Origin: a virus
Strand: one strand, 5' to 3'
Length of the DNA: 30,250 bases
Virus record (IMG/VR): IMGVR_UViG_3300049595_002631
Coordinates: 1-30,250 of that record
Shown here: piece by piece, positions 13,973 through 19,951 of the stretch
Position numbering within the stretch: position 1 is the first letter of the stretch
Layout: each line of letters starts with the position of its first letter
Program-made: the position numbers and the translations under genes
Notes under the pieces: model-generated
Database searches by the model: none
Seen by the model: the letters and a program-made list of their open reading frames with translations, nothing else
Told to the model about the DNA's origin: nothing

Positions 13973-14455
13973 TCACGCCGTCACACGATGGAACGTCGCC
14001 TCGTGGTCCGTCTCTTCGAGGTCGAAGGCCGTGACCGCCACGGCCAGGGCCGCCCACCTGTGGTTCGAGATTCCGTAGAGCGGACCCGGTGCCTTCTTCG
14101 TACCGACTTGGCCGAACCGGTCAATCAGGGCTTGCCGGATGTTTCCGTCCTTCGCCCGTGGGGATCCGCAGATGTGCAGCTTGATGTCGCGGCGTGGGAC
14201 AAGGCGGACGTCCTTGATCGCAGCCATGCGACCGATCGAGAAAACCGTCTCGAAGACCTCACGGCCGACAGCCATGCCGAAGGATTCGATCCACTCGATC
14301 GCGACGCGCCGACCGCCGGCGACGTTCAGCCACGATCCCGGAACGTAGTTCGGCGCGTCTCCTGATTCGAGCACGCGCGAGCCGCTCCACAGAACCCACG
14401 CGAACTCCCTCGGGCCTGGGTCGATGCCGAGCACTGCTGAAGCGTTGCTTTTCAT
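13973..14455 (-). CDS. RuvC-like (RNase H-fold) Holliday junction resolvase
   Basis: The 160-aa protein begins ASAVLGIDPGPREFAWVLW: the first catalytic Asp (residue 12) lies in the usual 'GIDPG' strand. The second acidic residue is Glu54 in VAIEWIESFGMAVG. HRWAALAVAVTAFD near residue 132 matches the C-terminal helix that carries the last metal ligands in RuvC/phage resolvases. A Lys/Arg-rich stretch (VPRRDIKLHICGSPRAKDGNIRQAL) could contact DNA. The enzyme would resolve recombination intermediates before packaging. It is coupled (ATGA-type overlap) to the replication protein upstream. Confidence 0.8.
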   Translation of the reverse strand: MKSNASAVLGIDPGPREFAWVLWSGSRVLESGDAPNYVPGSWLNVAGGRRVAIEWIESFGMAVGREVFETVFSIGRMAAIKDVRLVPRRDIKLHICGSPRAKDGNIRQALIDRFGQVGTKKAPGPLYGISNHRWAALAVAVTAFDLEETDHEATFHRVTA

Positions 14456-15426
14456 GTTCGCTCACGGAGTGACGCCACCACAGACGCGCGAGCGGCCTCG
14501 AAGTCTCCGTCGACACTGCTTCCGGAATCTTCGGCCATGGCCCTGGCCTTGCGGGCCTTTGACTCCAGGAACTCGGCCCTCCTACGTGCAACCTCTGGAT
14601 CGGCGGCCTTCATGAGCCATTCATCGGCCACATCCGCAGCCGTGCGGCGATCTTCCTGCCCACGAGGGCCGGCCTTCGGCTCGTTTACGTCGTCGTAGCT
14701 GCCGTCGAGCACCTTCCGGGCGAAGGCCGGCTTCGAGCAAAACTGCGGCAGGCCGACCCACGACTTGAAGTACCGGCACCCGCGGAGCCTCGGAATCGCC
14801 TCCAGAGCCGTTTCCAGCCACCCAGGCTCCCAGAGCCGCTGGACCGCCTCATCGGGCGGCGTAGGCGGCTTCCATGGCCTCCTGCGGGCATCTGTGCCTG
14901 CACCGGAGTTCCATGCCTCGCGGAGCGTTGCCCAGGCTGCCGGGTCAGGCTGCGCAGCCTCGCGCGGAGGAGGAGGAACTTCTCCTGTCCTCTCCTCTCC
15001 TCTACTGCGCGGCGGCGCAGGCGGTGCCTGCGCTTGAGCGCAGGCAGTCCCGGGCCGCTTCCGACGGTCCGGATCCCGCTCGTTTTGGGCCTTGGCACGG
15101 TCCTGGTGCTGGAGTCTCGCCTTGGCCGCCTGGCTGAACCGTCGGTCCCACCCAGGGACAGCAACGGTAGCGGCCGTCTCGTCGATCTCCAGCCACCCGA
15201 CGGCCGCCACGGCCAGCCAGAAGGCATCGTCCCCTCCGCATGTCCTCGCCAGCCTCTGGACTGTCATCCGGGCCGTACCGTCGGCACAGTGGACGGCGGC
15301 CCACGACCAGAGCCGGTAGAGCCGGAAGCAGACGTACTCGACCGGATGACCGGTCATGTCGATCAGCTCCTGGACCTCCGGCTTGTCCGGCAGTCCGATG
15401 TCGATGGCGAGCCATTCACCGGCCAT
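14452..15426 (-). CDS. Replisome organizer / replication initiation-like protein
   Basis: The 324-aa protein opens WLAIDIGLPDKPEVQELID, the N-terminal winged-helix pattern of phage replisome organizers ('W-(hydrophobic)-D-x-x-L...KPEV'). It continues with VEYVCFRLYRLWSWA and the LARTCGGDDAFWLAVAAVGW segment. The middle (about residues 100-190) is a low-complexity Pro/Arg/Ala linker. The C-terminal helical region (LWEPGWLETALEAIPRLRGC) could be the helicase-loader-contacting part. It would open or mark the phage origin and recruit the host helicase. The origin itself was not located. The neighbours (RuvC-like, SSB-like, Sak4-like) support replication/recombination. Confidence 0.7.
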   Translation of the reverse strand: MAGEWLAIDIGLPDKPEVQELIDMTGHPVEYVCFRLYRLWSWAAVHCADGTARMTVQRLARTCGGDDAFWLAVAAVGWLEIDETAATVAVPGWDRRFSQAAKARLQHQDRAKAQNERDPDRRKRPGTACAQAQAPPAPPRSRGEERTGEVPPPPREAAQPDPAAWATLREAWNSGAGTDARRRPWKPPTPPDEAVQRLWEPGWLETALEAIPRLRGCRYFKSWVGLPQFCSKPAFARKVLDGSYDDVNEPKAGPRGQEDRRTAADVADEWLMKAADPEVARRRAEFLESKARKARAMAEDSGSSVDGDFEAARASVVASLRERT

Positions 15427-15736
15427 ACGTGACCTCCCTGATTCGATACTCGCTCTCCCCGCCCTCGACCTCCCGGCCCGTCCTCTCGATCAGCCCGGCC
15501 CGCCGGAGGTCCGGCAGCCGCTTCGACACCGCGGCCACAGTCATCCCGGCCCGCCGGGCGATCTCAGTCTGGCCGGCGGGGCCGGACGCCAAGGCCTTGA
15601 GCACCTTGGCACAGTGCCCGGCCACCGGCGCCCTATTGGCCGCCGCGTGCGATGTCTCCGGATCGGTCTTCCGTGCCGCCGCGAACAGCGGTAGCACCGC
15701 CTCGAGCGGCGGAGTGATCCATGGGGGAGTCGTCAT
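15416..15736 (-). CDS. Winged-helix DNA-binding protein
   Basis: This 106-aa protein has ARKTDPETSHAAANRAPVAG, a phrase typical of phage wHTH proteins. It is followed by a helix-turn-helix with wing: KVLKALASGPAGQTEIARRAGMTVAAVSKRLPDLRRAGLIERTG (MarR-like order). The C-terminal strand is GGESEYRIREV. It probably binds the replication region or represses its own operon. The stop overlaps the replisome gene start by 11 nt. Confidence 0.75.
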   Translation of the reverse strand: MTTPPWITPPLEAVLPLFAAARKTDPETSHAAANRAPVAGHCAKVLKALASGPAGQTEIARRAGMTVAAVSKRLPDLRRAGLIERTGREVEGGESEYRIREVTYGR

Positions 15737-15870
15737 CGTTTCGCCCCCTTCGCGATCTGGTAGAGCGTGACCCGATTGCAGCCCAGGCGGATCGCGATCT
15801 GCGGCACCTTCATGCCTTGGGCGAGCAGCTCGCGGACGCGTTCGCGGTCGATGGTCGGTCTGGCTGGCAT
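15733..15870 (-). CDS. Tiny HTH protein (Hin-recombinase-like helix-turn-helix)
   Basis: The ATG at 15870 is preceded by a strong GGAGG at 5-nt spacing and gives a 45-aa protein (MPARPTIDRERVRELLAQG...). It is almost nothing but a resolvase-type HTH: VRELLAQGMKVPQIAIRLGC, NRVTLYQIAKGAKR. An in-frame GTG at 16005 would add a 45-residue Pro/Gly/Ala leader without Shine-Dalgarno support, so the short form is preferred. The 4-nt overlap couples it to the next gene. Confidence 0.7.
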   Translation of the reverse strand: MPARPTIDRERVRELLAQGMKVPQIAIRLGCNRVTLYQIAKGAKR

Positions 15871-15878
15871 CCGTTCCT

Positions 15879-15895
15879 CCGTGTATTTGCCCTGT
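15879..15895 (-). promoter_or_regulatory. Degenerate fourth copy of the recurrent motif, before the tiny HTH gene
   Basis: The minus strand reads ACAGGGCAAATACACGG, matching ATAGGGCAAATCGGTGG at 12 of 17 positions with GGGCAAAT intact. It sits immediately before the Shine-Dalgarno of the 45-aa HTH gene, in a 159-bp stretch without a gene (15871-16029). It may be a weaker site of the same kind, or chance. Confidence 0.3.
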
Positions 15896-16029
15896 GACGC
15901 CGGGCCGGCGGTCGGATCGCCGGCGGAAAGGTCTCCGGCTCCGGCTGCGGGTGTTTCAGACGACCGCCCGCGGCGTCCTCCCCGTGGCTGTGATTCATCA
16001 GCCACTTCGGCCGGGAGCGGCCAGGTCGT

Positions 16030-16302
16030 TCAATCGCTCGACTCCGGTGGCGGAACGCCCGTGCAGGGCTCGTACTTCTGGCCGCGCGGCTCGTATCTCT
16101 CCAGCCGCGCAGACAACTCATGCACCTGACGCTCGTGGAGCGCGAGCAACTGGTAGACGGGCGCTCGCGCGTCAGCCAGTTCACGGACAAACGACGCCAT
16201 TCGTGGCCTCCTGCTGCGCTCCAGGAAATCGGCGACGATGCCAGCGTCGATCGTGCATGGCTCCAGGTCGATCTCGGTGCTCTGCCTATAGCGTTGCCTC
16301 AT
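16030..16302 (-). CDS. Small coiled-coil hypothetical protein
   Basis: The ATG at 16302 has a GGAGG 6 nt upstream and yields 90 aa beginning MRQRYRQSTEIDLEPCTIDA. The middle is helical, and LLALHERQVHELSARLERY gives a coiled-coil near residue 60. The C-terminus is short, Pro-rich and polar. There is no catalytic motif. It lies between the SSB-like gene and the HTH genes in the early operon. Function not recognised. Confidence 0.6.
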   Translation of the reverse strand: MRQRYRQSTEIDLEPCTIDAGIVADFLERSRRPRMASFVRELADARAPVYQLLALHERQVHELSARLERYEPRGQKYEPCTGVPPPESSD

Positions 16303-16333
16303 GCAACTCCTCCCTTCGCGTCCATGTCGCACA

Positions 16334-16870
16334 TCAAAACGGGATATCGTCGTTCGGCATTGCACCGGAGGCCGCGTCGGCCTTCTGTGTCTGTGTCCTC
16401 CTGGCCGCGGCCTTGGCAGGCTCGGCCTTTGGCTGGCCTGCGTCGGGCTGCGTCCACGCCTCGGCCGGGAACCACTTGTCGATCTGGACCTTGCTTTCGC
16501 CGGTCCTCTCGTTGGTGTAGATCGAGGTCGCTACACGAACCCGCTTCCCGACCAGACACGCCGGGCTCCAGGCCGGCCCGTCCTTTGAAGGTGCATCAAC
16601 GCCAGCCGCCGCACACACAAGCCGGAACTGCCACCGCCGCGACTTCACCCGCGGGATCGTCGTCCAGGCCTCGGCGTACCCGGCCGGGGCGTCGATTTCG
16701 ACCTTCACCTTCAGGATGTTCCCGCCGGACTCCGGCATCTTCGCAGCCGCCCAGTCGGCGTGGCCCCACGTGGCGACCGTGACGGTCCCCTCGTACTCCG
16801 CCGCCGGCAGCAACTTCGATTCCTGCTCCTCTCCGCCCCAGTCTCCCCAGTCGATCGCGTCGTCAGACAT
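16334..16870 (-). CDS. Single-stranded DNA-binding-like protein with acidic DDIPF tail
   Basis: This 178-aa protein starts with an acidic/tryptophan N-terminus (DDAIDWGDWGGEE). The central beta-rich region (EYEGTVTVATWGHADW; GGNILKVKVEIDAP; WQFRLVCAAAGV; LVGKRVRVATSIY) reads like an OB-fold. A low-complexity Ala/Lys linker leads to the final NDDIPF, the acidic-hydrophobic tip by which SSBs recruit partners. Proteins of this design (DUF669-like) accompany Sak4-type recombinases, and such an ATPase gene lies two genes upstream. The start overlaps the previous gene by 8 nt. Confidence 0.8.
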   Translation of the reverse strand: MSDDAIDWGDWGGEEQESKLLPAAEYEGTVTVATWGHADWAAAKMPESGGNILKVKVEIDAPAGYAEAWTTIPRVKSRRWQFRLVCAAAGVDAPSKDGPAWSPACLVGKRVRVATSIYTNERTGESKVQIDKWFPAEAWTQPDAGQPKAEPAKAAARRTQTQKADAASGAMPNDDIPF

Positions 16871-17117
16871 TCGTCGCCTCCTTCGTCAAACCCAAGCGGG
16901 CCGCATACGCTCGGACCGCGTCCATGTGCTCGTGCGTGTAGCGGTAGTGCCCGTAGCGCTTCTCCGGTCGCGTAGATCGCCGCACGACCTGGCGGATGTC
17001 CCACACGCCGAGGCAGGGGATCTCGGCCAGCACCGCGGCCAGGAACTCCGACCACCGCATCCACTCGCGCGGCTCGTTGTCGCCACGCATCTCGGCGAAA
17101 CTCTTCCAGGTCGTCAC
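16863..17117 (-). CDS. Small hypothetical protein of the recombination operon
   Basis: The GTG at 17117 overlaps the Sak4-like stop (GTGA). The 84-aa product contains REWMRWSEFLAAVLAEIPCL, the GVWDIRQVVRRSTRPEKRYG block and HEHMDAVRAYAARLGL. The basic, aromatic and helical content suggests a small nucleic-acid-associated helical protein (a WH-like arrangement is possible). The longer frame to 17402 is a shadow of the ATPase. Being between the ATPase and SSB-like genes, it is probably an accessory recombination factor. Confidence 0.62.
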   Translation of the reverse strand: MTTWKSFAEMRGDNEPREWMRWSEFLAAVLAEIPCLGVWDIRQVVRRSTRPEKRYGHYRYTHEHMDAVRAYAARLGLTKEATNV

Positions 17118-18037
17118 GCCGTGGCCTCCTGCGGGTCGATCGCGTCTTCCCGCTTGGCGATCTCGGCGTCGAGCCGGTTCCGCTGGCTCTCGGTCATGTC
17201 GCCGGCGGTCACGGCCTGGTCGGCCTCGTCGGCGATCCGGCCGAGGGCCTCGACGGTCTGGGCCTTGGCGACCCGCTCCATCCATCCAAGCGGCCTGGCT
17301 GGGACAGACGCCGTGGCCCTTTGTCCCTCGAACAGGGCCGCGAGGGCCTCGATCGACATTGGCAACTCGGCCCCGAGGCCGTAGCGGTTCTTCGCATCCC
17401 ACGCCGCTGTACGCTCCGCGAACAGGATCCGTTCCTTCCCGCCCTTGGCACGTGTCCGGCCGTCAGCCCCCTCGACCAGTCGCGTCCTGTAGTTCGCAAA
17501 CAGGAGGGCGTCTGCCCACTCTTTGACGAGCGGCGCAACCTGTCGCGAGAGCTTCAGCTCGTACCGATCCCAGCCCTCGTCGAGGTCTGGCGGCGTCGTC
17601 CGCTTCACGGTCGAGTGGCCGACAAACACCACGTTCACGCCGCGGTCGATCAGGTTGTCGGCCATCCCCAGGAACGCAGACATGACCTCGGCGATCTTCA
17701 CAAACCCTTTTCCGAACCCGTAGTCCTCGACGCTCCGCTTGCCGTCCTTCCGGAGCATGTGCTCCAGGCCGAGCCGCTCGGCCCAGTCCACCGAATCGAC
17801 GACCACCGTCTGGAAGCCCTGGGCGTTGCCGCCGAGGTCCACCATGGCCCCAGTCAGCGTCATCCAGTCGCCGCACCGCACGCGGGCGCAGTCGATCTGC
17901 CGCGTCCCGTCCTCGGTGTCGAGGATCACCGGGTTCGGGAACTGTGCCGCCAGCGTGCTCTTGCCGATGCCCTCGGTGCCGTACAGCACCACGCGGGCCG
18001 CGCCGCGGCTGACGCCGCGCTCGATCTTGATCGCCAT
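17114..18037 (-). CDS. Sak4-like RecA-fold ATPase (ssDNA annealing/recombination)
   Basis: The ATG at 18037 is part of a TGATG junction with the upstream stop; 307 aa. Walker A is GTEGIGKST (residues 20-28), Walker B is TVVVDSVDW (77-85). FVGHSTVKRTTPPD is the sensor/L1-like part. The N-terminal RecA-like core is typical of the AAA_24/Sak4 family of short phage recombinases that anneal single strands and work with a partner SSB. The C-terminal third (LGRIADEADQAVTAGDMTESQ...) is a helical extension. It is the central gene of the early operon. Confidence 0.88.
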   Translation of the reverse strand: MAIKIERGVSRGAARVVLYGTEGIGKSTLAAQFPNPVILDTEDGTRQIDCARVRCGDWMTLTGAMVDLGGNAQGFQTVVVDSVDWAERLGLEHMLRKDGKRSVEDYGFGKGFVKIAEVMSAFLGMADNLIDRGVNVVFVGHSTVKRTTPPDLDEGWDRYELKLSRQVAPLVKEWADALLFANYRTRLVEGADGRTRAKGGKERILFAERTAAWDAKNRYGLGAELPMSIEALAALFEGQRATASVPARPLGWMERVAKAQTVEALGRIADEADQAVTAGDMTESQRNRLDAEIAKREDAIDPQEATA

Positions 18038-18312
18038 CACTTCCCCTCAAATGTGCGGACCGTCTCGATGTCGACCCAGCCCGCGCGGGCCAGCGTCGTC
18101 AAATCGGAGGCGGCCGGTCCGTCGACCGCCCCCGACCAGGTGCATCCATGCCGTCCGGCCTCCAGCCGGCATCCAGGTCCGCGGCATCCGCCACGGACCA
18201 CATCCCTGCGGTTCATGACAATCGCCATACCGATGACCACAGTCCCGACCGTAAACGTCATCACGAACGCGGCAGACGCGATCAGCAAAAACCCGATCAG
18301 CTGAGTGTTCAC
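18037..18312 (-). CDS. Small membrane protein with Cys-rich cytosolic part
   Basis: The GTG at 18312 (GTGA overlap) gives 91 aa. The N-terminal segment LIGFLLIASAAFVMTFTVGTVVIGMAIV (about 4-32) is one long or two short transmembrane helices. It is followed by a basic stretch with three cysteines and a His (GGCRGPGCRLEAGRHGCTW), then a short soluble helix ending FEGK. The Cys/His spacing might bind a metal. An early-expressed membrane protein could modify the host envelope or exclude other phages; no family is recognised. Confidence 0.6.
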   Translation of the reverse strand: MNTQLIGFLLIASAAFVMTFTVGTVVIGMAIVMNRRDVVRGGCRGPGCRLEAGRHGCTWSGAVDGPAASDLTTLARAGWVDIETVRTFEGK

Positions 18313-18566
18313 CGGAGCACCTCGCCTTCGGCGTCGTTCGCGACGACCCGGAACTCGTCGAGAGTGGCCCGCGCCCGCAGGAGCAGGGCCGCACCGGCCG
18401 GAATGTGGTAGAGGTTGATCCCGACTGGTCGGGCCTCGGCCACGAGCCGCTCCAAAACGCGGCCGGGTGCGACCAGCTTCTGAATCGCCCGAGCCTTCCG
18501 CTGGAGGAATGCCTCCCACGGGCCTTCCCTGTAGTCGCGTCGGTGGTGGGCGTGGTTGTTGTGCAT
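18309..18566 (-). CDS. Small basic hypothetical protein
   Basis: This 85-aa protein starts MHNNHAHHRRDYREGPWEAF. It is rich in His and Arg at the N-terminus, then forms helices (KARAIQKLVAPGRVLERL; GAALLLRARATLDEF). A short, charged early protein with no motif I can name. It overlaps the following gene by 4 nt. Confidence 0.62.
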   Translation of the reverse strand: MHNNHAHHRRDYREGPWEAFLQRKARAIQKLVAPGRVLERLVAEARPVGINLYHIPAGAALLLRARATLDEFRVVANDAEGEVLR

Positions 18567-18568
18567 CG

Positions 18569-18799
18569 TCAGGCCCTCGCGATCTGGCTCGGGCTGACAT
18601 TCGCGAGCTTGCCATCGGCCTGCATCACGAGATGCACATCTCCGGAGATCGCCTCGATGCGGCCGCTACGGATCCCGTCGGAAGAGTGCCACGAGATCCA
18701 ATCGCCGACCGACGGCAGCGGCCGGCCGTAGGTGTCCTGCATCCCTGCGACGGCCGCGGAGGCCTCCGCGTCACCAGGCATCCGTTCGTTGGCGTCCAT
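18569..18799 (-). CDS. First gene of the early operon; small beta-barrel-like protein
   Basis: The 76-aa product has a short acidic leader and then a compact domain: PSVGDWISWHSSDGIRSGRIEAISGDVHLVMQADGKLANVSPSQI. The 'VGD-x-V/I-x-W...G-x-I' pattern is that of small SH3/KOW-like barrels (hypervirulence-type DUF2945-like). A related pattern ends the portal protein. It is the first gene after the putative early promoter, about 36 nt from the expected start point, so it should be among the first made. Confidence 0.68.
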   Translation of the reverse strand: MDANERMPGDAEASAAVAGMQDTYGRPLPSVGDWISWHSSDGIRSGRIEAISGDVHLVMQADGKLANVSPSQIARA

Positions 18800-18818
18800 G
18801 CCTTCGTCCTTTTGGTGT

Positions 18819-18830
18819 TGTGGTTAGAAC
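18819..18830. promoter_or_regulatory. Operator-like motif, copy 1 (TGTGGTTAGAAC)
   Basis: The plus strand reads TGTGGTTAGAAC. It overlaps the start region of the early transcript, 11 nt below the -10. The same 12 bases occur at 18852-18863 and 19035-19046. Confidence 0.55.
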
Positions 18831-18841
18831 TGACGAGGGGT

Positions 18842-18870
18842 GTTGTAGGGATGTGGTTAGAACGTGTCAA
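18842..18870 (-). promoter_or_regulatory. Early promoter, sigma70-like: TTGACA-N17-TACAAC
   Basis: On the minus strand, -35 TTGACA (18865-18870, perfect) and -10 TACAAC (18842-18847) are separated by exactly 17 nt. The operator-like GTTCTAACCAC lies in the spacer (18853-18863), and a second copy overlaps the region just after the expected start point (18820-18830). The promoter reads into the early operon (18799 downwards). This is the design of a repressor-controlled lytic promoter. Confidence 0.72.
18852..18863. promoter_or_regulatory. Operator-like motif, copy 2, in the promoter spacer
   Basis: TGTGGTTAGAAC (plus strand), 33 bp from copy 1 (about three helical turns) and within the -35/-10 spacer of the early promoter. 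The stop codon of the 51-aa ORF also falls in it. Confidence 0.6.
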
Positions 18871-19012
18871 CAGTGAAAAAAGACGCGAGTTTCCCGGCGA
18901 TTTCAGCGACGGCGAAAACAGAGCGGGCCAGCGGAGAATCCGTTCCCAGTTCCTGGCCGAGCCGAACGAGCACGAGGGCGGTCACAAGGCCGTTCCAGTT
19001 GATCCGACGCAT
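18857..19012 (-). CDS. 51-aa small protein between the operator copies
   Basis: ATG at 19012, TAA at 18857-18859. The ATG is preceded by a good GCAGGAG. The product begins MRRINWNGLVTALVLVRLGQ and contains SPLARSVFAVAEIAGKLASFF. A hydrophobic N-terminal helix (about 7-18) and a second amphipathic helix suggest membrane association. It falls below the length of most automatic calls. Its 3' end overlaps the early promoter, so translation or transcription through it could modulate that promoter. Function unknown. Confidence 0.62.
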   Translation of the reverse strand: MRRINWNGLVTALVLVRLGQELGTDSPLARSVFAVAEIAGKLASFFTVDTF

Positions 19013-19034
19013 CGGGTTCTCCTGCTTGTAGAGA

Positions 19035-19050
19035 TGTGGTTAGAACCACA
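19035..19050. promoter_or_regulatory. Palindromic operator TGTGGTTAGAACCACA, copy 3
   Basis: Perfect 7-bp arms (19035-19041, 19044-19050) around a central AG, a typical site for a dimeric repressor. The copies nearer the early promoter keep the left half exactly. The bases after it on the minus strand (ATCTCTACAA) also match those after copy 2 (ATCCCTACAA), so a longer block of about 23 bases is duplicated. Confidence 0.68.
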
Positions 19051-19083
19051 ATCGGCAGTTCACTGAGCGGGCCTTGAATCAGA

Positions 19084-19308
19084 TCAGGCGGACCGCCGGC
19101 CCTTGCGAGGGCGGCCGGTCGTCGGGATCTCTTTCGCCTTGCGCTCGACCTCGTCCTTGTCGTAGACGAGGGCGCGGTTGTGAAGATGGCCGCACCACAG
19201 GTCGCCAGCCAGGGCAAGCTGGCGGATCCTCCCCATGCTACAGCCGAAGATCTCGGCGGCTTCGCGGGTGTTGATGTAGGTCAGACCGGGCTTCGGTTTG
19301 AATGGCAT
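19084..19308 (-). CDS. Small HTH (excisionase/MerR-like) DNA-binding protein; candidate Cro/repressor/Xis
   Basis: The ATG at 19308 (MPFKPKPGLTYINTREAAEI) has GGAGG at 8 nt; an ATG two codons further upstream (19314) is too close to that site. The product is 74 aa. Its HTH_17 fold is YINTREAAEIFGCSMGRIRQLALAGDL, followed by a wing (LVYDKDEVERKAKEI) and a basic tail (GRPRKGRRSA). Such proteins are phage excisionases or small repressors. Its place next to three operator copies and near the integrase makes a genetic-switch role likely; which of the two it is cannot be decided here. Confidence 0.8.
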   Translation of the reverse strand: MPFKPKPGLTYINTREAAEIFGCSMGRIRQLALAGDLWCGHLHNRALVYDKDEVERKAKEIPTTGRPRKGRRSA

Positions 19309-19367
19309 CTTCATGGCCTCCGTAGCGTAGGTGTTCGGTGCCGTGAATCAACACGGCGGCCAGACGG

Positions 19368-19685
19368 TCAGCCGCGGACCTGTTTTGCGGCCTCGATCAT
19401 GTCGGACAGCCGGCCCTTCGTGATGCCGGCGGGGATGCGGATCCCGAGGTTTTGGGCGTAGGCAATCTGCTTGTCGCTGGGCGCGTCGCCGCGCCACGAG
19501 CCAGGCCAGCGTGGCCAGGACAGAATGCCGCCGGCGGCGACGAGGGCGAACAGAGCCGCCGTTGCAAGTCCGCCCTTTTGAGTGAACGGCAACACGCAAG
19601 CGGCGATCACCGATGTCCCGATGGCAAAAAACAGCCCACCCGCCCGAACGAAGTAGACGAGAAACGCCACGACTCCGTTTTCCAT
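19368..19685 (-). CDS. Two-helix membrane protein with C-terminal SAP-like motif
   Basis: The ATG at 19685 is preceded by GGAGG at 7 nt; 105 aa. Two hydrophobic segments (VVAFLVYFVRAGGLFFAIGTS near the N-terminus; AALFALVAAGGILSW) bracket a short loop. The soluble tail SDKQIAYAQNLGIRIPAGIT, then KGRLSDMIEAAKQVRG is a known small helical 'SDKQ...Y/A..LGI' module. The gene is expressed toward the HTH gene, perhaps in the prophage, which would fit a superinfection-exclusion type protein. This last point is inference. Confidence 0.65.
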   Translation of the reverse strand: MENGVVAFLVYFVRAGGLFFAIGTSVIAACVLPFTQKGGLATAALFALVAAGGILSWPRWPGSWRGDAPSDKQIAYAQNLGIRIPAGITKGRLSDMIEAAKQVRG

Positions 19686-19951
19686 CGCACAGCCTCCGAC
19701 GAACTTGCGGTCCGCTGCGGGGGCCGTAGCCGGCTGGCCTTTCGGCCTGCCGACTACGGTGTCCTTCCTGGCTTGTGGCCTCAATTCCCGGGCAGGATTG
19801 AAACCTTTGACAGTGGCGGGGGCAGGAGCGAACCATCAACTGACCAACGGTGCGGCGGCCAATCGGAACGACCGCACTCACCGGAACGTCACCAAGGAAG
19901 GGGAAACCCCGCACGGATGTGTGACCTATCCCTTTTGCGGAGGATCACACC
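19686..19951. other. Divergent control region upstream of integrase; attP candidate
   Basis: This 266-bp stretch without a gene holds the large hairpin above and a small inverted pair TCAAT/ATTGA (19781-19785, 19797-19801) around TCCCGGGCAGG. It also has a plus-strand TTGACA (19807-19812) with a poor -10, and the integrase Shine-Dalgarno GCGGAGGATC. Phage att sites often lie beside int. I found no tRNA-like sequence or clear core, so the att position is open. Confidence 0.35.
19724..19759. other. Large imperfect hairpin between the divergent integrase and membrane-protein genes
   Basis: Two 16-base arms (19724-19739, 19744-19759) enclose the loop TTTC. Fourteen of 16 positions pair (outer CCGTAG/CTACGG; inner CGGC/GCCG and GGCC/GGCC). 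It has no T-run on either side. In a divergent promoter region it could be a protein-binding palindrome, an integrase arm/att structure, or a leader hairpin of the minus transcript. Confidence 0.6.

Noticed and set aside
16006-16029. Longer (90-aa) version of the tiny HTH protein starting upstream of 15870
   Set aside because: The extra N-terminus is low-complexity with only a GTG start and no Shine-Dalgarno, while the ATG at 15870 has a strong one.
19780-19835. tRNA-like 3' end (GGTTCGCTCC, GGTTTCAATCC on the minus strand) as attP core
   Set aside because: The T-loop lacks the invariant A58 and no T-stem pairs; not enough to claim a tRNA-derived att site.
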